A stretch of 64,000 nucleotides of DNA, from assembly GCF_023898315.1 (NCBI RefSeq), contig NC_064616.1, forward strand, positions 535,203,102-535,267,101. Direction: 5' to 3'. This DNA is from Schistocerca nitens. Lineage: Eukaryota; Arthropoda; Insecta; Orthoptera; Acrididae. The translations under genes and the position numbers were made by a program. Under the pieces are notes generated by a model. It searched no databases. It worked only from the letters and a program-made list of their open reading frames with translations, and was not told where the DNA came from. Positions 55,587 to 64,000 of this stretch are shown here, one piece after another. Positions within the stretch are counted from its first letter, which is position 1, and each line of letters opens with the position of its first letter.

Positions 55587-55839
55587 ACCGAGCGAGGTGG
55601 CGCAGTGGTTAGGACACTGGACTCGCATTCGGGAGGACGACGGTTCAATCCCGTCTCCGGCCATCCTGATTTAGGTTTTCCGTTATTTCCCTACATCGTT
55701 TCAGGCAAATGCCGGGATGGTTCCTTTGAAAGGGCACGGCCGATTTCCTTCCCAATCCTTCCTTAACCCGAGCTTATGCTCCGTCTCTAATGACCTCGTT
55801 GTCGACGGGACGTTAAACACTAACCACCACCACCACCAC
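55587..55839 (+). mobile_element. SINE family 2, alternative tail, 11 bp duplication
   Basis: Same head and body as the other family 2 copies, but after ttccttcccaatccttcc the end differs: gagcttatgctccgtctcta, tgtcgacgggacgttaaaca and an (acc)n tail. The perfect repeat cactagtatct lies at 55576-55586 and 55840-55850. Confidence 0.93.
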
Positions 55840-55850
55840 CACTAGTATCT

Positions 55851-56427
55851 GAGAAAGCACAAAGAGTAAAGAAAACTGAAATAGGTCACCAAAAATGAGA
55901 TGTGTTCGGATGGCCATGTGGTATGTGTAAGCATATTGTACAGAATCGGTATTGACATCCTCACAACACGGTAAGCTAAGTATGGGACATGTGTTTTGTT
56001 CTGCACCTCTTATAACAACTATTCCGAAGGCACTGAAGTGTGATGACTAATCACGATACGACCCTAAAGTGAGTGCATTAAATATAGTAGTACAAGGCGT
56101 GGGACATCAGTTATCATCCCCGATCTTAGGGGCAGCACTATTGGCTATTCTTGCAATGGAACGCAAACTCACTTTTCCTCGCTAAGTGTAAGTCAAATAT
56201 TATCTATTACCAAGAACCCTTTATGCTTAATGATTACTAGAATGCATTATCATAGTACTCTCACAACCTGTTAAGGATGAAGAAGTAGCGTCATGGGTTC
56301 TGCACACAGTGCATTACTTTCAGGTACTAAGAAAAGTGTGTATAGTTGGTAAGAATCTTCTGCATTCATTTCAACGGTTGAGAACTAGTTAGTATAATTC
56401 AGTGAGTATGTGCTACTAGATAAGTCC
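55851..56427. other. No gene recognised
   Basis: Unassigned spacer to the second hAT. Confidence 0.5.
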
Positions 56428-56812
56428 TCTAGACCAGGTGTTGCCAAACTTTTTCCGTTGTGCCACACTCCTGAAACATACATTATTGTGCCTTCCCCCA
56501 TCATTTTTCTTTCCTTCCTCCATACTTCTCATACTTCGCACAGAACCGGCCTACAATATGTATTTACTTTTGTCTGTTTATTGGAGCTATCTGTTAGAAC
56601 TACAGTAATCCTGAATATAATTAGACAATGTCTTCCGAGCACATTACAATTATTTTCTTAAAATTACCGTATTATTCTTCAAAGGCGGTAAAAGTTAACA
56701 ATTACAATTAGTTTACAAACAACCACGGCTGCGTGTGTGGTTAATAGATCGCAGAAAATTGGTGGATTTCACGACATATTTTTTTCAAAAACAATCGATT
56801 TGTTTGTTACTG

Positions 56813-57745
56813 AAACTTCCTGGCAGATGAAAACTGTGTGCCCGACCGAGACTCGAACTCGGGACCTTTGCCTTTCGCGGGCAAGTGCTCTACCAACTGA
56901 GCTACCGAAGCACGACTCACGGCCGGTACTCACAGCTTTACTTCTGCCAGTACCTCGTCTCCTACCTTCGAAACTTTACAGAAGCTCTCCTGCGAACCTT
57001 GCAGAACTAGCACTCCTGAAAGAAAGGATATTGCGGAGACATGGCTTAGCCACAGCCTGGGGGTTGTTTCCAGAATGAGATTTTCACTCTGCAGCGGAGT
57101 GAGCGCTGATATGAGTGCGTGAGTACCGGCCGTGAGTCGTGCTTCGGTAGCTCAGTTGGTAGAGCACTTGCCCGCGAAAGGCAAAGGTCCCGAGTTCGAG
57201 TCTCGGCCGGGCACACAGTTTTAATCTGCCAGGAAGTTTCATATCAGCGCTCACTCCGCTGCAGAGTGAAAATCTCATTCTGGAAACATCCCCCAGGCTG
57301 TGGCTAAGCCATGTCTCCGCAATATCCTTTCTTTCAGGAGTGCTAGTTCTGCAAGGTTCGCAGGAGAGCTTCTGTAAAGTCTGGAAGGTAGGAGACGAGG
57401 TACTGGCAGAAGTAAAGCTGTGAGTACCGGCCGTGAGTCGTGCTTCGGTAGCTCAGTTGGCGCCGGCACGGTAGCTCAGCGTGTTCGGTCAGACGGTTAT
57501 CTGCCCTCTGTAATAAAAAGCTGAGTTAACCGATCAACAACGAACTTAAACGGATGTCTTACGACGTCCGCCCCGAGCAGATGCAACGAACAAAAGAGAA
57601 CAAAATGAGAAAAAAAAAGTTGGTAGAGCACTTGCCCACGAAAGGCAAAGGTCCCGAGTTCGAGTCTCGGTCGGGCACACAGTTTTAATCTGCCAAGAAG
57701 TTTCATATCAGCGCTCACTCCGCTGCAGAGTGAAAATCTCACTTC
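56813..57745. mobile_element. Compound of three tRNA-like units moved as one block
   Basis: A minus-strand unit (56813-57113), a plus-strand unit (tRNA-like part about 57140-57215) and a second plus unit (tRNA-like part 57440-57680, interrupted by a SINE). Each unit has gtagctcagttggtagagca, a ccgagttcgagtctcgg T-arm, acacagttttaatctgccag and gctgcagagtgaaaatctca. The units are linked by about 170 bp (caggctgtggctaagccatg ... gagtaccggccgtgagtcgt). The minus unit plus linker is the inverted copy of the right part, giving a foldback with about 260 bp arms. The direct repeat tttgttactg flanks the whole (56803-56812, 57746-57755). The tRNA-like copies are not functional genes: acceptor stems do not pair well. 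Confidence 0.88.
57461..57617 (+). mobile_element. SINE family 5 nested in a tRNA-like D-loop
   Basis: cgccggcacggtagctcagc ... gagttaaccgatcaacaacg ... cggatgtcttacgacgtccg ... aacaaaatgagaaaaaaaaa. A tRNA-like head with a weak B-box and a poly(A) tail. It inserted exactly between gctcagttgg and tagagcac of the third tRNA-like unit; agttgg is repeated on both sides (57455-57460, 57618-57623). Confidence 0.9.
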
Positions 57746-57934
57746 TTTGTTACTGTTTAACTATTTATATTTAGAGTGCTTTTAATTCATTTCTAATGTT
57801 TTAATAGCTGAAACAGCGCGATATACAAATTATAATAGACCAAATGTCAATATTTAAAAGCTCATTTAAAAACAATTATATTCACACTGATCATAAAAAA
57901 AGTAAAATAAACAATACTAAAATTGCAGGCTGGA

Positions 57935-58113
57935 TTTTTTTTACTGGCTTTCGGGACGTTCCCATACAGCCACCCCCATAGTGGAATGGCAGTTATGACG
58001 ATGCTAACGTAAGGATGACAACACAGTCCCAAAGCGGAGAAAATCTCCGACCCATCCGGGAGTCGAACGCAGGCCCCTTCGGTAGCACTCCACCGGGCTG
58101 ACCGCGCAGCTCC
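57935..58113 (-). mobile_element. SINE family 4, minus strand, inside the hAT
   Basis: On minus: ggagctgcgcggtcagcccg, B-box-like gcgttcgactcccggatggg, gagattttctccgctttggg, then a body ending in a gccagtaaaaaaaat tail. It lies just after the hAT C-terminal coding end. No clear flanking repeat was found. Confidence 0.78.
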
Positions 58114-58114
58114 T

Positions 58115-59430
58115 TAAGCGGACCTGGTTGGGTCTTTGAAACCGCAACTCGCAGACCACCTTCAAGATGCTGCGGAGACCGATTTTTCGTGTTGATTAAT
58201 CCCATTGTGGAAAATGTTGACTCACACAAGTAAGTTGCCTTCTGCTAAATTTGGATATTCATTCCCAGTCAGCACACAAAAATTTTCAGGGGCTTCGATT
58301 TAAATTCATTTCGAAGTTCTGCTAGCTCCTCTTACTCGACTGTCTACAATAGGTCTTGTTACAAACGTGTGGGATGGGACTGTGGACCCAGTCATACTAT
58401 AACGAAGGTTCTGGACATTTATCCTCTAATTGCTGAAGAAGGTTTTCGAGATGTACTACGCCAATTCTACTAATTTTACCTACATCCAGCTCATTTTCCT
58501 TCACGAAAACATTCACAGAAGAAAACATCTTGCAGTCACCCTTCTTAATTTGGGTTTTCCAAAGTCCAAGTTTTATATTTAAACGCAGACGCTTCCTCGC
58601 TTAGAGAGATGATATCACTACTTCGATATTGAAGTGATACGTGAACATCATTCTGTGTGTAAAAAATGTCGGCCAAGTTGCACAATATTGGAAGCCGTTT
58701 TTCATCCATAAACATAGCCTTGAGTGTAGGACTGCTATTCAATAGGGAAAGAGACGGTCATCCTCCAGCTTCACAACGCGACGAAGTATCTTACCTCGAA
58801 CAACCAACGAACGACAGAGTATCCATGTCCACGGAAAGCATGGAATTGAAAATAGCCTACAGTTCAAATCTCGTGCTTTCAAGAAATTTACAACAATGAC
58901 AGCATCACTGAGGACTTTACTGACTTCCGGTTGTCCATTTTAGAAGCTAATGCCTCCCTGTGTACCACGCAATGTGTGAATTTTACAGAAGGAGAAACAA
59001 CACATGAATCGTTTTTAATTCCAATAATTTGTCCATGACAAATTGTTTTCAATAAAAATGGAATTCAAAAGGAAGAAAACATCATCGCCTTCAGCCCTCT
59101 GTTCCAGAGCTTTACAAAACAGAAAGGCCTTGCGCATTTCATTTTTATAACAGTAGCTTTCAAAGACAAGAAGCAGGGAAAGATTTCCGATATCAGTACT
59201 GGCCTCAAGTTGTAGGGCGAATTTTGGGCTGTCATGAAGACGTGGTAGCAATTGATTTTTTAAGTCAGTGGCTACTGCATCAGTACCACGAGCCACGGTA
59301 ACATATGAGAGTAGAATCGACTTCAAGAACAGCGCCAAAACTTTCTCCATGCATGATTTCACACGTCTTGACGACTGCGGGAAGAAGTAATTCCTCACCA
59401 ATAATTTGTGGTGATTCCGATTTTGCAATT
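58115..59430 (-). pseudogene. hAT transposase (ZBED5/SCAND3-like), minus strand
   Basis: From the right on minus: SSRRVKSCMEKVLALFLKS, then SPKFALQLEASTDIGNLSLL (first catalytic Asp region, normally LDESTD) and CKALEQRAEGDDVFFLLNSI (59015-59428). After breaks come VSKVLSDAVIVVNFLKARDL and RGKILRRVVKLED. The frame 58545-58742 gives LPILCNLADIFYTQNDVHVS and SEEASAFKYKTWTLE. The C-terminal dimerisation region ends as TYLCESTFSTMGLINTKNRS near 58230. All blocks are in order for this hAT branch. Many frameshifts; the segment that follows the first Asp is largely lost. Confidence 0.88.
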
Positions 59431-59739
59431 AAGTAGGGAAGCTCTTACGGCTTTCTTAGAAAATGGTACTTGTTTTTGAAGAATCTGACATTTCATTTTA
59501 CCTGTTGCTCATGAAGCTAGAAAAATTTGGTGGCTTATTTACATGGCCTGGATGATTTGACAGGAGTTACAGCTTTAGCTTTATAGGCTTCGAGCTATCG
59601 TTAACTCAAATCTCCAAACAAAGAATGCATTGTGGTCGTACCTCATTATTCAAAAGAATACTGGTGAAGACTAATGTCAGATAATCTGTACATATTATAA
59701 CAGTGGATGTATATATGTAAAAGTGTTATCTATATTCCA

Positions 59740-60460
59740 CATCTCGCCTTAAACCACTAGATCGATATCAACCAAACTTGGTACACATATCACTTAATGT
59801 CTGGGAAGGACCACTATTGGGAGTAAGAACCATCTATATCTCAAAGGAGTGGGTTTCAGGGTTAAAAAGAAGCGTAGCTCGTGACGCGAAAGTGGTCAGA
59901 ATATACTCAACATCCAGTATTTGCGAGTGAGAGCATTTAGTGACTTGCACCCGAGTTTACACGTAATTTCAAACCTTCACGAGACTTTTTCTCGGTGAAA
60001 CCCTCACAAAATCGTGAGAGGAAAAAAAAGTTCTTCGCTTCCTCTATTTTAGGTGTTCCGGCAGTAAAACTGTCGCATAAGGCATGACCTTGTAATTCAT
60101 TACTTCTTTACAACCAACTCTACTCGCAAGACATTTTGCGGACATGATTCACACATTCCACCGAATGTACATGCGAAAGTATATAACTGTATGCTACATT
60201 GTTCACGAGACACTACGTCGTAAACATTGGCCTACAGGAAAAAGGAACTGCACGACGAAATTCGCTGGAGGTACAGTTGAAATATGCGTTCAAAGCGGTG
60301 TGAAATATGTTAAATATATGTGAGGTGTAGGTACGTGGGAAAAGCCGCCACCTAGAACCCTGAATCGACTTCAATCACATTTGGTGCACATATTACATAC
60401 TATCTGGGAAGAAATAGTGTAGGTACAAGAACCAGCAACCTATTAGCGTAGGGTGATGTT
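59740..60460. repeat. Dispersed repeat with two related blocks
   Basis: Two similar blocks in the same orientation: 59747-59850 (gatatcaaccaaacttggta ... gtctgggaaggaccactatt) and 60349-60460 (gacttcaatcacatttggtg ... atctgggaagaaatagtgta). It has the look of a dispersed arthropod repeat, ending after the minisatellite near 61015 (gggcaatgccgagtactcag). Class not assigned. Confidence 0.55.
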
Positions 60461-60645
60461 CAAGAGGAGAGTAGAAGAGGAAATGTTCATACAGAAACTC
60501 GGAAGGAGAAGATGGACAGAGAAGGGGTGGAAGGAGCTTAACAGAGAAAGAAAGTGGAAGTGATGGACAGAGAGAGGGGTGGAGAAATGGACAGGGGGAG
60601 GGGGGGGGGAGAAATATATAGGCAGAGAAAGGGGGAAGTCCAGAT

Positions 60646-60702
<57 letters not shown>

Positions 60703-60960
60703 CAGGTTGACAGAGAGAATGGCAGGAGGAGACGGAAAGAGAGTAGTGGGGTGGAGGAATTGGACAGAGAGTGCGGAGTGAGGAGTTGGACGGACAGGGG
60801 CTGGAGGAGCATATCGTGAGAGAGGTGAGTGACGAAATGGACAGAGAAAGTAAAGACGAGGAGAGAGCCGTAGAGAAGGTGAGGAGGAGATGGCAATGGA
60901 AAGGAAAGAAGAAGAGATGGACGAAGAGAGGGAGGGCGAGGAGATGAATTGAAAGACTAG
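60461..60960. repeat. Purine-rich minisatellite with (GA)n core
   Basis: Irregular tandem units built on gagatggacagagag, with a long GA run at 60646-60699. Open frames across it on both strands are an artefact of the repeat. Confidence 0.85.
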
Positions 60961-61149
60961 AGACGAGAAATGGAATAAGTACCGTACAGTCCTGGGCAAT
61001 GCCGAGTACTCAGCTATTCAGCTTCATTTGTACGCAGTTTGATTTTGCGTTGAGACCTAATGTTGCTGAGAGGAACAGAAGAAGACACGAACGAATGTAC
61101 TTTGATTAAAATTGGAACTGCGAGCATTCAAAGGAGAGAAGACACTCGA

Positions 61150-61470
61150 TGAATCACTTCCATTGGAGCTCTTATTGCCACTGCAAATCAGTCATTTATC
61201 AGTGGAAATGGCGGATATTCTATCACTTTATTGTGTACAAAACCAAGACTCGGAGCAGAGGACGGAGCAGACGAAGCAGCTGGCCGCAGAACTGGGGACA
61301 CGTCGTGCCGGCCGCTGCTCTGCTGAGTAACTGGTTGCATCAGACCGCGCGCCCAGACGGCCCAGAAAGGTTGCTGGAAGTGACCTACTGCCAATTACGA
61401 CACCCTGCTGCCTTTGGGACGACACCAACACCTTACCAAATATGGTCAGGAAAAGAGGCGTCGCCATGAC
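61150..61470 (+). pseudogene. Possible Ty1/copia integrase fragment
   Basis: The forward frame ends TYCQLRHPAAFGTTPTPYQIW then SGKEAS at 61390-61465. This fits the copia integrase C-terminal block, normally ..N..P..A..G.TP.E.W.G.KPS. Upstream, WGHVVPAAALLSNWLHQ may be WAEAV..A.YL.N. No RT, protease or LTR found. Confidence 0.42.
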
Positions 61471-61479
61471 TCACTAATG

Positions 61480-62470
61480 ACGCCACAATCACGTGATCAG
61501 TAGGCAGCATTACATTAAAACCCGATGCCGCCGTCATTCGTGATTCGTCAGCTGGCGAAGTCCGTGATACTTTGCCCCATGCAAATGACGCAACTGTTTC
61601 CGCCGCTACCAGGCCCCGAACCCCTCCGTGTTGCCTGAGTACCTGTCCTGCGAGCCACACCTCCCCCCCCCCCTCTCACCAGCAGAGAGGACAAGTCGAG
61701 CAGCTCCGGTCCGCCCTGCCCTTGGCGGGGGTTCAACATGGGTCTCATGCGCTCCGTGGCTCGGAACGTGACGTAGCCGAGATCTACCTCACCGCCGCCT
61801 TCCGTGGTGCAAGCCAGCACTACGGGCCTTATCGCGACGCAGCAATAGCGGCCGCCGTGAGCGCCTGGTCAGGGACCAACGCGCCCGGACCAATGGCATC
61901 AAGGACCATCCATTGTATATGTATCGGCAGCAACCCACAGCCCGCCGCCTGCCATCCTTCCACCTCCTAGAATTTTAAATCCGGTTAACTACTTTCACTG
62001 AACATAAACCAGAATTAAACTTCTAGCTTACGCACTACCTCTGAACTGACTCCGGAAGACTGAACTAATTCGAATGGACCCTCACAATGGCTCTTATTAA
62101 CAACCTATTCTTGTAGTCAGTGACGCCAGGATGTGGCGGTCACATTGCAAAGCGGCTTATTGTCATTAATGGTTGTTAAATGTTTGGTAAGTAGCTAACC
62201 CTGCGGGTGATCGGTGACAGGGACTCCGCGATGAAATACTACTCATAACTTTTCTTAGCATTCCTGGTGACAGGGTCTACTGGTCAGTCCTTGGGATACA
62301 AGACAACAAATGAACAATGGGGAGCTTCCTAACTTAGTTCATGGATATGACGTTAGCAATACATTTTTTTACCCGAAGACTTTCTTACATAATATGAAAT
62401 ACAAGTATTTCAATTTCTTATTCCCTGCACCTCTCCCCACGGAGGCACGACCCCCAGTTTGAGGATGACT
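61480..62470. other. GC-rich then AT-rich, no gene recognised
   Basis: The 132-codon forward frame (61572-61970) overlaps reverse frames in GC-rich DNA and has no domain. A poly(C) run lies at 61662. The final 60 bp are the hAT right end. Confidence 0.45.
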
Positions 62471-62479
62471 GCTTTAGAC

Positions 62480-63740
62480 CATGTTGGAAGAAAAACGAAA
62501 TGAGAAAAACTGTGGATTGTAAAAGGAGAAAATGGAAACAAGAGAGCTATTTGGATCATCCATCCTGTTTACCAGAAGTAACATGTAGTTCCACATCTAG
62601 AAAAAATTGTGACTTTAAATGTTTTTCTGTCCAATGAAGAGGTTATGGTGACTACAGACGGGTAATATGCAGAAGATTGATAATCGAACTTCTGGAACAG
62701 AATCTGCTCAGTGGAAAGTGATGGTCTAATTGCATTAATCTAAAAGGGATACTAATACACCTTAATGATCAAATAGTCTTTCATTACAAAACTGTCCAAT
62801 TTCAATCTGCAGATCGCTTCTCTTTATTTTAAAATAATGGGTTTAAATCAATTCATCTAGTTCAAAACTTACGTTTACAAATCTTCTAAAGCTTTTTAAG
62901 GAATAAGTTACAATAAAGAAGTTGTCTAACGTACAGTTTGTTACAGTTACAGAGTAATTTCTTGACGTGGAATTGTAAGTCCACTGTCGTGAATAAACAT
63001 ATAACAGCTTGCTGTGGTTTTATATTAAGATATTTAAGAAACCTAAATAGTGCACCTGCACTAATGGAAAGTGCTTTCTATCCATTAAAAATGGAACTTA
63101 ATAATCCACAGAAAAGAAATATTTCTAAGTATAACATATAGAACACTGATGAGGATTTCAATAACATCAAAAAACGTTAAAAGAACTACAAAACATTTTT
63201 AAAAGTGTCTTCTCTCCTTTCTAATATTCGGAGATGAATCCACCCGCGTTATGTCTGAGATAGGTTATGGATGTGGACCCACACAAGTTATGACAAGGGA
63301 AAGTATCAACACACAAAATAGTCCAGTTGAGGTAGGAGTTCACAATTGGATTGCAAGTACAGGCATGACAGGAATATCACATCGCTGGAAGTACCACCAT
63401 ATAGGATCCTTTGTGTATAAAAGGTCGCTTAACAGCCAGAACTGATCAGTCTTCTCCAATAGCAGAAAGTATCAAAGTCAATTTCTCCAAAGTGCTAAAT
63501 ATCTCCCATATACTAGGGAAATAGCGGAGACGAATTGATGAACGCTTTGGTTTGTGGTTATTATTGGAGAACCTGGATAATCTTGTTACTGAGATCGCTA
63601 ACATAAATTACAACGAAAATGGTACACACATTAGTAGAAAGAATAGAAATGGACTTATGCCCATCACAGAATCGTTTTGTGACAACATTATGATGGTTAA
63701 AATCTGTGATGAATGGACTGCCAGGAACATTTAGAGAGAA
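62480..63740. other. No gene recognised
   Basis: AT-rich; frames of 60-67 codons only (62938-63141, 63251-63445, 63552-63734). Confidence 0.5.
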
Positions 63741-63769
63741 GAAAATTACACGTTGTAAATTTCCTGCGC

Positions 63770-63890
63770 TCCATACTCGAATGCAACGGGAAAACGCTCT
63801 AATAACTGGTGCAATGGGACGTACCCTCTACCATGCACTTCACAGTAATTTGCAGAGTGCAGATGAAGATGTAGATGCCGAAACAGATGT
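63770..63890 (+). repeat. LINE 3' tail remnant
   Basis: gcacttcacagtaatttgca followed by gatgaagatgtagatgcc resembles the 3' end of CR1/jockey-type LINEs such as that at 20980, whose tail is a GATGTA repeat. The preceding 60 bp may be the C-terminal coding end. Confidence 0.55.
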
Positions 63891-64000
63891 AAATGGAAGT
63901 ACGTTTGTTGCCGATTAAGACATGTTTGTGATACATAGTGTCAAGGCGAAACTACTATTTCTCCTACGCAGGAAGGACTACGTCTCAGCAAGAGCAATAT

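Larger units (their letters stand above)
56436..62471 (-). mobile_element. Second hAT element, swollen to 6 kb by insertions
   Basis: Left end caggtgttgccaaacttttt (56436). The right end, read on minus from 62471, is cagtcatcctcaaactgggg, followed on both sides by a (t/c)gtgcc motif. Flanks ctctagac (56428-56435) and ctttagac (62472-62479) form an 8 bp duplication with one mismatch. The transposase is on minus at 58115-59430. Known insertions inside: 56813-57745, 57935-58113 and probably the repeat and copia pieces at 59740-61470. The ends are degenerate, so the outer limits are a strong inference rather than certain. Confidence 0.65.

Noticed and set aside
57129-57215. Functional tRNA gene
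   Set aside because: The D and T arms look right, but the acceptor stem pairs poorly, the loop lacks the expected U33, and the unit is repeated with a fixed non-tRNA tail.
60393-60999. Long Ser/Leu/Pro-rich reverse-strand frames of 150-167 codons
   Set aside because: They translate the GA minisatellite; both strands stay open because of the repeat.
61572-61970. 132-codon forward frame
   Set aside because: GC-rich DNA with equally long reverse frames; no domain or gene signal.
1-64000. CRISPR array or bacterial operon
   Set aside because: No regularly spaced identical repeats, no adjacent same-strand gene runs; the direct repeats seen are insertion duplications and microsatellites.

Overview
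The window reads as a piece of a very large, repeat-choked insect genome. Shared SINE families with tRNA-like heads, Tc1/mariner, hAT, PIF/Harbinger, pogo/Tigger and LINE remnants, microsatellites and the lack of any bacterial gene organisation fit an orthopteran; from memory of the repeat families I would guess a Schistocerca-type locust, but that is recognition, not a database result. I found no convincing host protein-coding gene, no functional rRNA or tRNA gene and no CRISPR array. Nearly every region that can be named is a transposable element, and most are dated by what has landed inside them.

Layout. 0-4 kb: a decayed Ty3/gypsy-like gag/protease patch, then a mariner with both ends and a TA target site, split by a SINE, then a second-family SINE. 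4-10 kb: old anonymous DNA with two diverged copies of one 0.5 kb sequence, and SINEs. 10-17 kb: a broken mariner holding a foldback element and a SINE, a Tc1 3' fragment, a SINE with a different head, palindromes, a LINE piece split by a SINE, and a nearly whole Tc1. 17-24 kb: a LINE interrupted by another LINE and by a SINE, a Tigger-like element apparently split by a Harbinger-like unit plus a 2.5 kb LINE. 24-29 kb: an old Tc1 pierced by a SINE and by a nearly intact Tc1-like transposon with TIRs; a deleted Tc1. 30-33 kb: gypsy integrase pierced by two SINEs, then a DD41D mariner derivative. 33-42 kb: mostly unique AT-rich DNA, with one Harbinger element that has TIRs and a TAA target site.

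42-45 kb: a tRNA-like inverted dimer, a 5S-rRNA-derived SINE, a Harbinger 3' half, a 74 bp shrunken SINE and a foldback. 47.4-49.9 kb: a complete-ended but coding-dead hAT element with a perfect 8 bp duplication. 52-56 kb: SINEs and a Tc1 on the minus strand. 56.4-62.5 kb: a second hAT, grown to 6 kb by insertions: a 0.93 kb compound of tRNA-like units (itself hit by a SINE), another SINE, a minisatellite-bearing repeat and a copia-like patch. The end carries the 3' tail of a LINE.

How the parts work together: the SINEs encode nothing and must borrow LINE machinery. Their 7-19 bp flanking direct repeats, read directly in many copies, show that. The DNA transposons are mostly deleted or frame-broken copies that could move only with enzymes supplied elsewhere. 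Only the transposase at 25.7-26.7 kb is close to readable.
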